Below, one piece after another: positions 46,801 through 58,400 of a stretch of DNA of 64,000 nucleotides (the stretch's first letter is position 1; the number at the start of each line of letters is the position of its first letter). Source of the stretch: Halichondria panicea (taxonomy: Eukaryota > Porifera > Demospongiae > Suberitida > Halichondriidae); contig NC_087385.1 of the NCBI RefSeq assembly GCF_963675165.1, positions 2,542,501 to 2,606,500 on the forward strand. The letters are read 5' to 3'. A program made the translations under genes and the position numbers. Under the pieces are notes generated by a model. The model searched no databases, was not told where the DNA came from, and worked only from the letters and a program-made list of their open reading frames with translations.

Positions 46801-49800
46801 TACGGTTGCTCAACACGCGGGAAAAATGAATTATGATCACTGCAAATTATTCGGAGCCCCCCTAAAACGTCATGCATTCTCATGCCCCCCTAATGGTGAG
46901 CATCAGTTGGAAAAGAAAAAGTACATTTAATTTTAATTTTTACTTTTGTGAAGATAGCTAGAGGTACAAAACGTTCTTTTGTCACACTGAGATCTTTATG
47001 TACCTAGCTTCTAATAATAGCCAAGACTGTGCAACTCATCGGTGTACTGTGTCCCATAATTATGGTCTAAGTGTCAGTTGGAAGTGTACAAATGTAGTAT
47101 ATAATCAAGGTACTAGCTAGCCTAGATTTTACTCAACGTTAGATACATAACCTCGATTAAACCCCAGCGTAACGCGGATATAATTCGAGGTAACTTCCGT
47201 TTCCAATCCCTCTCCCTCTTCAATCTATATTAGAACTAAATAATTCCCATACACACACAAAATTAGGGCCTGCACACGTATAAATCTAAAATCACATCTA
47301 CACAAACACATCACTATGATTAGCCTTTTGTGTCCCAATGGTCATGAATATACATAACCTATTATTAAAAAGAGACATCTCCTGACTATCATGAATACAT
47401 TAATTACACCTACTCAGCATACACCCCCACTCACCTTGTCGTACTGATCAGTGAGCATGCCCAATAAAGCAGGAAACAGCTTACCAGCTTGTAAGTAGAT
47501 CTGTGTGAAACATATTCACAAGATATACAATCGGGGTAATAATAATAGATGGCCCACATTCATGTAGCCCTCAATTCCAGGCCATTAGATGTTAACACAA
47601 ACGACCTGGCGTCGAGGCTAACATTCATGCCACTTAGTATCAACATACATGTACAGTTCATGTAAGAAACAAAGAGGTCACATGTATATACACTACAGTC
47701 ATGTAACTATCAAAGTCAACACACTATAATAGACAATGACTACCACACATAACACCTTAATTGTACAATAAGAGATTCATTGCTATATTATTTTACCCTC
47801 TTTGGAATACTCTGTTGCAACCACATTATCCATCTGAGTGTCTCCATTCTCGTTTCGTGTCGTGTGTTCTGCATGTGGTTGATCAGCACTCCTAGTACAG
47901 GGAGGAGGTGGAACGTTGGAGAGGTCGACGCGTCCTTAGGAGGAGAAGGAGGGGACACCCAAATTTTTTCAGGTGACTCGTTAGGGCTGGTATGCGCTGA
48001 TTTGGGACTTAGCTTAGGGCTACTTGTATTGGAACCAGATGGACTGTTTTTGGAATCAGACTGTGCAGCAACGGTTGTACGTGCTGTGTGCTTAGGAGAC
48101 ATCTGTGGAGTAAGCTTGGCCATCATGGCTTGCGAGGTAGGAGGTTGAGGGGGGCTAATCTTTTGTGAGCGGGGCTCCATTGGGGTGTTGGAACATTTAG
48201 CCTCCTCGTCAGTGGAAGTGTCTTCATCATCCTCTGCCTGTAGGAGCTTCTTGAGTCGATCGTTGACCTCAAATGCAACCCTCTTTATGTCTGGGAAAAC
48301 TGAGTTAAGGTTCGACAAGAAACAGCGATTCGAATTTCATCAGGTAGATGAGTTAACACTAGCAGGGGTGGCTACTGTTGGTCTACAATATGCAGATACA
48401 ATAGAGGCACAGTTTTGAAAGGCTGATCTATAAGAAAATAACCATTCTTGTGCATAAAAAGACAGTTTCTAATACAGAAATGTACATACATACCAGATCA
48501 ACAATACAACACAAAAAGTAGTACGTCACTGCTGAGTGGATACGTGACTTGTTGGGAGCGTCGTAAGCGACACAAGGGAGGATTGAGAGGAGGAAGTTCG
48601 AGGTGAATTTCATCATGGAGCGGCCAGCTAGGTCCAGGAACACCTTCAGCCAAGTTATGGCAGTGAACTGGATTAGCTCACCTGGGTATGAACGAGAGGT
48701 TACTACTTAAAAGCAAATGGGGAGACTGAATACCGTATTACAAGAATATTTTACGGGTGAAAAACCTTCGCGAATGAGCTCAGAAAAATTGACTCAAACC
48801 ATGCTAACTGACCGTAAGACCTCGATTTAAGGAGCCGTCGATTCTCTTGGAGGTAAAAAAATTATGTTGAAGCCTGGTGTCGCATATTTAGAGGTTTGCA
48901 TATAATTGTTTTAGTCTACTATGGCTAAGCCTCAATTTCAGGCAGCATGCAGGAGCCTGGAATCGAGGATAGGTGGGCTACCATTAGGATGCGACATAAA
49001 TAATTGCCAACGCAGCTGTTGCTAGAGGTCCCTAAGATCGAGGGTGGCGCATATTCAGAGGCTAGCGAGATCTTAACGGTGACATGCGTTTTGATAAGGG
49101 GCTATTAAAACGAGTTAAAGTAGGTATGTTGAAAAGCAATGTATACATGTGCTAAGTGGTATACTTAGATTGACAGTATGACTTACTGCTAGACTGTGAG
49201 TGGACTGCAATGATGTTAGCCATGGCGTCAAACCTCACTGTGGCACTGTGCTGCTGTATCTCTTTCAACAGCTCACCGAGAGCTTCCTCTGTCCTGCATG
49301 AAAATTATGTTGATAACCATTGTTGAGTAGACAGCACAGGAGAGAACTATAATGCTCTTTGTAACTCTAAATAGAATGAAAGCACCGCGAGTGCTGATGC
49401 CTCGGTGGATGTGTTAAAGCTACTAGCTATCCAATGGGAAATGATCGACCATGATTGATGCTAAAAAGGATGCCATAAGTACAAAGTCTAAAACTAATGG
49501 CTGGCTGCATCAGTGCAGTAAAGCCGCCTTCAGCCTTGCAGCTCTCTTCTCACTCTTGCAGCTACCAATACAATGTAGCTAGCGTTCTAGTGCAGAGCTA
49601 GTAGAGTAGCAACACCCCATGGACAAGTTTTGCTACACATTCTTCTGAAAAGGCTGCAATGGCATTCTAAGTAAACAAAACTCAAGAGTGAAGCATTATT
49701 TTGCAAATCCACGAATAAAAACATTACTAGAAGCCTATAGAAACTCTTACTTGCACTTCATTGATCCTTAGCAGTCTACACAGACAGAGATACACGGTCA

Positions 49801-52289
49801 CACACACAAACACACTACCGTATACCTCGCTTGCGCATGCGCACCGAGGCATAAAATAGACCTGGCATTTATTGTTTAGGCAGGTCAATCCAAACACATG
49901 TACATGAATTGTAGTACTTGTATATTATGTTGATGTTGGAATTATTATGTGCATAAAGTAAACTTGTGTACATTATTACATTGCATGGATTACAATGGTG
50001 GTGTGCCAGTACACAGAATGTCCCTCAAGTATACGATAAAATTCTTCCTCAAAACATTGAACACTTTGAAATACTCAGACCTACTGTACTCATGTGTTCA
50101 GTAAAATACCCCTCCCACAATGTAAACGCACTCACATTCTGCGAATCTCCTTCCTTTCGTCTCCTAGAATAAGGAAGAGTCCGTCAATAAACTCTTGGAC
50201 GTGCTCCTGAATGTGGATGTCCGGCACTGAGTCCAGGAATGACACCTGCAAATAGAGGATAAGATTGTGCTCACAAGCTACAAGAAAACAACTACTAGTA
50301 CATGTACTAACAACAGAATACGTAATGTGTATTAGGAAGAAACAAATTAACAAAGCTGAAATAAAAGTACTAAACAGAGGCTGCCAGCCACAATAAATAC
50401 ACATACATTTTCAATCTTACCACCACAGAGGCAATATTTCTTGCTGGCTTACATGGCACAATTAGTAGAATTATACTCACCCAGGAGACGAGGAACTGAC
50501 GAGCGTAGCCGTCCTTCGAGTAGATACGATCCCTCAGTAGAGAGATGAAGGTGTCCACATCAAAGTGCGGGTTCTCCGACACCACATCCTTCATTAGTCG
50601 GTCCAGTAGCTCAGCCCCATAACGGACATTGGAGTCAGAGTCACAAGACAGCTATGGAAGTGCATGGAGAGAGGTGTGATCATAATAAATCTCTAAAGAT
50701 TTCCTAACTGTTGTCAGATTTATTATCTGTATTTTAGGGTGCCTAGTGACACAAGCCTAGTGACTCAAGTCGGTTAAGGTCAAAAATTGTCACATAACAC
50801 TGTATGAATTTTCTGGTACCAGCAACTTTATCTATTTTATGAGATAATAAGTTCTATTTCTGTGACGTCAAAGACAAAAAGCGCTGGTAATGACATTTTA
50901 CATGCTTGTTCATTGCATAAGTGATGACCAATTGCTATGGCAAAGTTTAAAAACAACTCTCTGACACTCTCTGAAACGTCTATCATCCAAGATGGCAGCT
51001 CCATGCAAAATGTATAGAAAAGCAGCGCTTAGCCTTCCACAGTCTCATTGAAGTATTTTTACACTACTATATACTGGCTGGGCTTATACTTGCAAATTAA
51101 GTTGACACAACCTTTGTACAAATGAAGTGATTCAAGTCTCTAGACTGCATGCACTGTATACATACATAGTGATGTATTTTTTGGATCTCACCTTACAAAG
51201 TCCTTCAAAAATACTGTTGAAGAATACCAGTACTGCTCCTCTGGCTACCTTAGAGATGTTGTAAAGTGCTTCGCATGCATAGTAACGCACACGAGCATCC
51301 GGGTCCTCAAAACACGTCAGCACTGGCCTCACCAATTCCGGCAGACTAATCCCGATAGAGCCCTGAAAGAGAGGGATGGGGTTGTTATATAGATAGAATA
51401 ATATTATTAATTTTTCCTTTCAGGAAATATTAGGGAGTAGTATACATAAACAGAGTGTCTAGAATTAGAGTTTATCATCGATGTATAGTTGCTTCTATCA
51501 TCCACCCCACCTGTCATACAATACAGAATACTATAGCCATTGTTCATTTCTTTGCACTGCATATAGGGCAACACAATTCTTTTCTGAAGCTATTACTACA
51601 TACTCCCAGGAGAGCTGACTCATGTATGTACGAGCCAGAATTGCAAAAATTGGTCAGATACCGACCCCAAGTTATTCGAACCGCAATAGAGCACAACAGC
51701 TCAACAGCTATGGTATTTCTTGTTTCACTCACCCTTCCCAAAGCAATGGCAATGGCAGCCAGGCCGACCAGACCTCCCTTACGCGTGTTGGGGTTGGTGG
51801 AGAGAGTAAACTCATTCTCCAGCACATATATAACTTGCTTGATCTGGGAGTAGTCGTTCATCATCATGTGGTCCTTTACTAGCCTGTAAGGAGGAGAGGG
51901 GAGGTGGTGGTGTGTACGTGCGTGGGGGTATGGTAGTGTGTATACAGGTAGCGTGAATGTGTATTAACTTGTGTATTGACAAGGAGAGAGAGCTAGGAGG
52001 CGTGTACGTTTTGCTTAACTTGTACAACACAATGACATCTACACCTCTTGAGATTCCCTAATACAGATAATATATTACCACTGCAGATATGGGATATTTT
52101 TAATAGACCTACAGCCTAAATTTCATTCGTGCATGCAACTAGATCTATATCTAGCTACATGTAGCTAGCTAGCTAGCTTGGGGGTGACCTTTCCAGCTCA
52201 AGAGCGGCCCCTTTTCTCCGCTCCACCAGCTTGTCAGTCAGTCCTCGTGAGATGCTCACAGAGAGCGAAGGAGGATCCTTGTCACTCAT
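43846..52289 (-). CDS. VAC14: VAC14, scaffold of the PIKfyve/FIG4 complex
   Basis: HEAT-repeat scaffold that holds PIKfyve and FIG4 on endosomes and controls PI(3,5)P2. Exons, 5' to 3': 52189-52289, about 51733-51883, 51190-51363, 50480-50652, 50136-50246, 49178-49293, 48491-48680, 47798-48313, 47433-47500, 46069-46397, 45764-45938, 45227-45597 and 43846-43966. Landmarks are [137 protein letters not shown] and the last-exon [15 protein letters not shown]. The Ser/Pro-rich middle exon is divergent. The last intron (43967-45226) contains a tRNA and another gene on the plus strand. Confidence 0.92.
44044..44117 (+). tRNA. tRNA-Thr (AGT)
   Basis: 74 nt, intronless. The acceptor stem GGCTCTG/CAGGGCC pairs fully (one G-U). 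The D-arm is GCTTAGTTGGTTAAAGC. The anticodon stem CCTGT/ACAGG encloses loop CTAGTAA with anticodon AGT. The T-arm is GCTAG-TTCGAAT-CTGGC. Internal A box (TGGCTTAGTTGG) and B box (GTTCGAATC) are present, and a T-run terminator follows at once. It lies in the last intron of VAC14, antisense to it. Confidence 0.93.
44280..44858 (+). CDS. Nested gene: charged coiled-coil protein, weakly stathmin-like
   Basis: Two exons, 44280-44531 and 44586-44858, join in frame to 174 residues with good GT-AG sites. The start may instead be the in-frame ATG at 44340 ([10 protein letters not shown]), which removes an odd hydrophobic lead. The middle is highly charged and helical: [19 protein letters not shown], then [19 protein letters not shown] and [14 protein letters not shown]. 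The spacing of S-x-E-x-I, ERRK-like and KH residues faintly recalls the stathmin helix, but I would not assign the family. The C terminus is polar. It lies inside the last intron of VAC14 on the opposite strand, about 160 bp after a tRNA. Confidence 0.6.
46400..47430. other. VAC14 intron
   Basis: No exon seen between the exons at about 46397 and 47433. AT-rich, with no clear element boundary. Confidence 0.4.
47568..47625. repeat. Small hairpin of the CTCGAT..CCAGGCC type
   Basis: tagccctcaattccaggcc and the inverse acctggcgtcgaggcta flank a short loop. It looks like the joined ends of the 3858-4451 type element with the middle lost. In a VAC14 intron. Confidence 0.5.
48813..49080. mobile_element. 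Degenerate MITE, CCGTAAGACCTCGATTTAAGG family
   Basis: Left end ccgtaagacctcgatttaag is intact; the right end (cgagatcttaacgg) is diverged. Internal gtcgcatatttagagg matches family members. It lies in a VAC14 intron after a fragment of the ATATTTTRCGGGTGAAAAACC type (about 48748-48790). Confidence 0.65.
49375..49857. mobile_element. CCTCGGTG long MITE
   Basis: Begins aatgaaagcaccgcgagtgc, then tgatgcctcggtgga; ends gcgcatgcgcaccgaggcat. Nearly collinear with 62380-62946. In a VAC14 intron. Confidence 0.8.
50660..51185. other. VAC14 intron without recognised features
   Basis: Repeated tctctgacactctctgaaacg-like words only; no exon, RNA gene or bounded element is seen. Confidence 0.35.
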
Positions 52290-52560
52290 TGCAACTTGCT
52301 TACAAGACTATAAAAGTTTAATAGTTCTGTACAGAATAGTATAAACTCTGAGCAGTGACACCTTTTCCACTAATAGCAGAATTTGCTTTGCTTGCATGTG
52401 GGCGGAGCTAGGAAACTCAGTTGAGGCAGCCCCTCCCCCCACTGTTTTTCCTGTGTCCCAGATCATAAAAAGTATATAAGACTTCTGAGAATAAATTATG
52501 CAGTAACAATACAACACAGGCTAAGTTAACACAACCAATATATGTACTAATGCTCAGTGA

Positions 52561-55297
52561 TCAAAGATTGAATCCGTAGCTATGATGTGAGTTCGTTGAA
52601 GGTTCACCAGGTGGGTAGGTTGGCTGGCTTGGTGTGGTTGCCGGGGGATGAGGATACTGGCCAGACAGCCTACCATACTGTATGAGATAAAGGTATAGGA
52701 TAATTATAAATCGATAGACTTGCAGAGGATAGATACATATGCACATACACTGTTGTTGAATGCCTGGGTACGGGTATGGATATGGGTATGGGTATGGATG
52801 ACAGGTGTTTCAATAAAACCAACAACAACCACTGGGCCTATGGTCATTATAATTATATAGTGCTGCATTAACTCCAGATTCTAGCCATGCTTACCTGAGA
52901 TGCGGGGTATTGTGATGGGGGTGGAGGGTATGTGCTCCCTCCTCCACCGACACTGAACCCAATACTGGTGTCATAGCCCACGTTAGTAGGTGGGGCTACA
53001 TAGGGAACCCCCCTTGGTTGGCCATACGATGGTGGGTAGCCATCTGAGATAATAAAGGAAAGGAATGTACCTAACTTGCACAGGTATAACAAGGCCTAAC
53101 ACTAACTGATGCATTTAAAGGTAAAATGAAATAAACACTTTCAAATAAGCCTACCTGGTCGAGTGTATGCTTGAGGATGGTAGCCAGCAACAGCAGGTTG
53201 TGGATATCTAGCCGGTGGTGGGTACTGGGAGCCCTGATAGACACTGCTGGGTGCAGGAGGATATTGGGACAGAGGTGGTTGGGGGTACCTCTGTGGAGGG
53301 TGGTCGGTACGTGGTTGGTAAACTGGTGGTGTGGAGACCAATGGTGATGGAGCCTGGTAGCCCTGATAGCCACTGCTGGGTGCAGGAGGATATTGGGACA
53401 GAGGTGTGGCTTCAAAAGGTTGCCCACTCGGTTGGGGGTACCTCTGTGGAGGGTGGTCGGTAGGTGGTTGGTCAACTGGTGGTGTGGAGACGAATGGTGA
53501 TGGAGCCGAGGCTAGGCTCTGAACAAGTTTGACAGTTGCAACTTCCTCCACTATTGGCAGCATTGAAGAGTATTCAGCTTCTGGCAAACTTGAACGTCTC
53601 ACTTCAATCTCGGAAGGTGGAGAGGTTTGTTGTATACGTTTGGGAGTGACGGTTTGTGCTCTGCTTCTTTTGTTGTCCAGGGAGAGGTTTTTTGTGCCAA
53701 CGGCCATGTCGTCCATTGTATGAGATGGTCTTGTTGGAGAGAGAGGCTCAGTGTATTCTTCCTGGCGGAAGCAAATACGAACACCATTGATCTTCCTATA
53801 AAAGAGAATACAGTTAACGGCCATGTTAATTGAGGAAACATGTAAGAATGGAGGAAGGGATACATGTACATTATGAAAATGTCTCGTGTACATGTAATTA
53901 TGTTCATGTGCAGGGTGTCATACAGGGGGAAAGGGGGATATCCCCCTCTGGCTTCAATTTACCTCCCCTAAAATTTAGCATTCAGGTACTAGTTGTATAA
54001 CGAGAACGCTCTGTCAACCTCAAACTCACTAGAATGCACCTAAGACCACTTAATCAATACATTATTTTTTCCAGGCACGCCCCTGGGTCGGCAATGTTGT
54101 ATACTAACAGGGTCTCTAAGTTGACCTTTTGGATGACTTTTAGACTAACTCTTTCACACTTCCTGGATCCGCCCCTGCGCGTGCTTTTATTCCCTATCTA
54201 CTTCAAAATTCTGTATGACACCCTAATGTGTAATACAAAGCTGTACGATACCATAATATTACTTACTCCAATCTTATAAATTTCTTTGAGATGCTGTCTT
54301 TCCCCTTTGCCACCACTATATCAGACACCACTTTCTTGGCCTGACTCCTAGGTACCCTTTTCAGTGCTAGCTGCTTGTGTCTGAGAGGTTCTCTCTGTCC
54401 CTCCACTGTCTTGGAGATTACCTCGTAGAAAGGCATGAGATACTGGACCCCTGGCCCTGGGATATACAAGCTCTCTATCACAGTGTCCTGTGTGCATGTG
54501 TGTGAGGGGGGTAAACCCATTATCATCACAGACATGTCTCACATGATTGAATGTTTAGTGGTAGACATCATTATGTTACAACATTCAACATTGTTGGGAA
54601 ACTTTAGATTTTCCCCCAAAATTCACCACCCTTACTAATTAAGTGCACTCTTTACTCCCTTAGTTCATGCATGTGGACGACTAACTTGGCTATATACACC
54701 GTACTTCTTCTAAAAGAGGCCCCCTTTGCCACCTGGAGATTTCTCCTATAAGGCACAATATAAATTCTGCTTGTTTTGCGTACACTAGCCTAGAAAATGT
54801 AATTATTGTGCATTTAGAAGAAGTACGGTAAGCTCGGTAGCTACGACTGTAATTGCAATCATGTCTAGTAGAAGACGCGAAACGCTCAGTCTGATCTGGT
54901 GACAAGCTGCATGTAGCAATACACACACGTACACACACCTTTTCTTTGTCAGTGCTCATTGGTTTCTTGGTGAAACAGAGATACCTGTTGTTGTCTATCC
55001 CCCCACGCACCATCTCCCACAGCTGGGCTTCATGCCCACAGGGACACTCTCTGAGCTGGAAAATCAGAACAGTTAGCTTTAATATGTACAAATGTGACGG
55101 CTGTGACACAGATCTAGTATCTATGGTCCAGGCATAGGCGGCACTTTTACAGGTGTAAAGTTTACAGCTAGTTTACACCGAGTGTCTGGACACTATCAAG
55201 ACACTTTATGTTGTGAGCTTAAGCTTACCACAGTGTAGCCGTCTGGACAGTTGTGAGGCTCAGATACTATCACTACGTCTGTTACAGGGTCGTCCAT
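52561..55297 (-). CDS. MABP-domain protein, MVB12-like ESCRT-I subunit with Pro-rich tail
   Basis: Six exons, 55229-55297, 54939-55055, 54267-54487, 53155-53795, 52895-53043 and 52561-52677, sum in frame to 437 residues. Residues 1 to about 145 form a MABP beta-prism. The three repeats start with DPVTDVVIVSEPHNCPDGY, then DNNRYLCFTKKP, VIESLYIPGPGVQYLMPFY, LALKRVPRSQAKKVVSDIVV and INGVRICFRQ. MABP binds acidic membranes in MVB12A/B. The rest is Pro/Tyr/Gln-rich low complexity with YPPAPSS and PPQRYPQP repeats, longer than the human MVB12 tail. The MABP call is solid; assignment to MVB12 rather than another MABP protein is inference. Confidence 0.68.
53213..53480 (-). repeat. Tandem coding repeat in MVB12-like exon 4
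   Basis: Two copies of a unit of about 120-135 bp encode STPPVxQPxTDHPPQRYPQP followed by LSQYPPAPSSxYQG. The first copy has an extra eleven residues. The copies are nearly identical at DNA level, so the duplication is recent. Confidence 0.8.
53911..54225. mobile_element. MITE with CAGGGTGTCATACAG ends and 5-bp duplication
   Basis: Ends cagggtgtcatacag and ctgtatgacacccta, flanked by atgtg (53906-53910 and 54226-54230). Same family as 63223-63502. In an intron of the MVB12-like gene. Confidence 0.82.
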
Positions 55298-55459
55298 AGC
55301 TAGCTACTATTGGATGTCTAGCTCTAAATCACTGCAGCTGCGTATCTTTAATTTGATGTCATGTACATGGGTTTTCCAGCCCCACCCAAAATTTAGTCAT
55401 GCATTAGATCTTATCACAACAATGAATAATTACAAAGAATAATTTATCTATACACACAT

Positions 55460-58400
55460 TTAATAGGTGTTTCGAACTCCTGGAACTTTATCTGAAATGT
55501 ATTTACACAGTCTATCAGCCACTCCCCCCCTGCACAATTCCAGGGAGATATTCACTAGTGTTCGAAAAGTGGCAGCATAGGGGTTCCTTTCACGCCATTT
55601 TCTAAGAGCTTCTCTCATTGCTGATTCGGTGCCATGTCGATAGGCATGGTCTTTGACATCAGTTTGTTGACCAGCAGTCAGTCCTAGTTGATCCAGGTAG
55701 TCGTCCACATTATCAAAGCATCCAGCCAGGAGTTGAATGTCGTGTTCTATGATCTCTGCATCCAGCTGGGTGTCGCTAACTCTAGTCCTCCTCTTCAACT
55801 CCTCAATAGTTAGAGCTTTGCCAGCTATTTTACCTAGATAGGGGAAATTATGGATAAAAGGAGAATGCATATGTCTTTGGACTGTTAATGTAGGTCAGAG
55901 AGGAGATCGAAAGTCAAGAGTAAAAAAATACTTGCATAATAAAATTATACTGACCTTTGGACCCAATATAAAGCATGAATAACGCAAACTATAGTTGAAT
56001 TGATCTAAAGGTCGATCGTCACAACGAGGGGTTAAACAACTCAATACTAGCTATAGTACAAGTTTCTATTGCTTACAGTTTAAAACATTAGGGGTACGTT
56101 GAGAAATACCTCACTAAAAAGAACTCTAGATCAAACGAAAAATTGTAATTAGTGACATGTTGACCATGTCGGACCTCTCTGACTATTGGTCATCGGAGGT
56201 TGCTCAAATCACAAAGCGTATTATATGAGCTGTTTTATAGTATTTTTAAGGGAGCAAAATTAGTCTGTTCACTATAAATTATAGCTAACAACCACCATGT
56301 TCAATAGGCATGTGCATTTTAGCACAGTGCTAGCTTATTACAGTGGAGAGGATATTACATGTGAGACACTAAAATTAAATGTGTTATCCAATTACATGTA
56401 CAGTAGACCCTTGTTAATCCGGTCACCTTTGGGACAGTGCAGCTTGGCCGGAATAGCGAGGTGGCTGTATTTCAGAAAATAACTGCGGCTAAATACAGCA
56501 GTCCCTACCTTAATGACTAATATGCGGTTCTGTCTTGAGGATAATGAATCATTAATGCTCTCTATTTAAGTGCAATCTAATTTTATCTGCCAAACCACAC
56601 CCAACATGTCATATCTGGCCGTAATAAAAGCATAAAATTACATTAAAAAAGTTTGTTTGGGGCAACCAGACCTGGTCGGTATACGGAATAGTGAGTGCGC
56701 ATTTCAGGGCAAGTTTTGTGCAGTAAAAATCAAGCTAGCAATCCGTGCCAAACGAAACGACCGGTATATCGAGGTGACTGTACTTCAGAAAGCTGGATTA
56801 GCGAGAGCCTACTGCACTCCTGTACTCTACTTAACAAATGGAAAAAATTCTCGAGAGTTAGGGTCACTCACTATTATGTATCAGGAGTTCATGCACTCCT
56901 GCTTGTCAACGAACTAAAAAAGCTGTTTCGTACACATATCCGACCGAATACCCTCGCTGCTTGAGCTGTCAATAGTACACTAATACCATACCTGAAATGG
57001 TGGGCTGTCTGACTGCATTTTCAGAGATCAGTAAATCCTCAGAATAGTCATTGCCAGGAATCCCAGCCAATTCCTGAAATAAACAGACGTTATAGCACTG
57101 TAATTGCTGTATTTCAACTCACCAGAGGGCTCCTTCCAGAAAACACACTGAGTGGATCGAGAACTTGTCGAAGAGACTTGTAACTGGCGTTGCTATTGTC
57201 CCTCCAGGCCTTCAGAGAATCTTCCAAATTGTGACCATTGTAACAATTTTTAGTTTCGTTAGCAATCGCCGAGAAAATTATTTTCAAGAGCATTGGATGT
57301 TTAGACCAGCAAGAAGAAATAATTGAGAGAAATTGATCGGAAATTTTCACAGTGTATTCTGGGTTACTTTCATTGAAAAGCAGCTGAAGAATGTTCTCAC
57401 CGACATCAGCGTACACTTCTGCTTGTAGAAGCTCACTAACTGCTAGAGGCTCAATACCAGTGGTTGATACGACGCATGGATCTTGGTTGACAATCCTAAG
57501 GGCAATGGATGCAAGACTAAACATTGACTGTGAAACGTCAAGAGGGTAAGAAACATTAGCAGGAGGCAGCAGATACTCTCTGGTGTTGATTGATTGACAG
57601 AATTTGTTTGAAGTTTCGAGAACTTTCTTGATTACAGCAGAACGTAACTTAAGTGATTCATACGAGATACTATTTGCTTGAATAAAAACAGCAACATTTT
57701 TCTTAGCAACCACTTCAACCAGTACTTTGACTCCTTGAGGTGTGGCCCAGCAAACACCAGTGGTCCAGACTGAGCATCGGCGTTGGATTGTCGGGACATC
57801 AGCTACAGCTAATTCAGGAGCAAGGCCAAATGAAAGAGATAGTCTAAGAATAAGAACATGAAGGAAACGAGCATCAAAGAAGTCATCATTGTCGACACAG
57901 CATAAAATCCAACCAAAGTGGTAGCTACGGTCTGCTCGATACTCATACACTCCGTTGGGAACTTTCAATCGAATTAGAGCTGGGCAAAAAACATAGCTCT
58001 CTTTAATGTATTCAACTGGCTCTTCAAGTAGAAGAGAAGTGTTGGTCGATAAGACTGAGGATTTCATTGTCTTCAATTGGAACAGCAAGCTCGAGATGAG
58101 ACAAGAATCCAATCAACATTTCAATATGGAGATTAGCAAAGTGTGTAGCAAGCTTAGAAAGAGAAACCACACCAGTGCTCGTGGACATTTCGCAGTGTTG
58201 TGTGAAGTCTTCAGGAGCAAATATGGTTCCATTTATCTCGGCCAAAAGTTTTGCTGTATCAATGACAATGAAGCTCGTGTCAGGTGATAAGGTGTTGTGT
58301 AGAAACAGAATGTGACCTTTGTCACTTAGCTGGGTACATATATCAATAAGACGAGGGATAGTCGTGGGAACAAAAGAAAGAAAGTCTATTTCTTTAGATA

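Noticed and set aside
53215-53463. Plus-strand frame with GTGSPDRHCWVQEDIG-type repeats
   Set aside because: Antisense of the Pro-rich repeat exon of the MVB12-like gene. The repeat explains the open frame.
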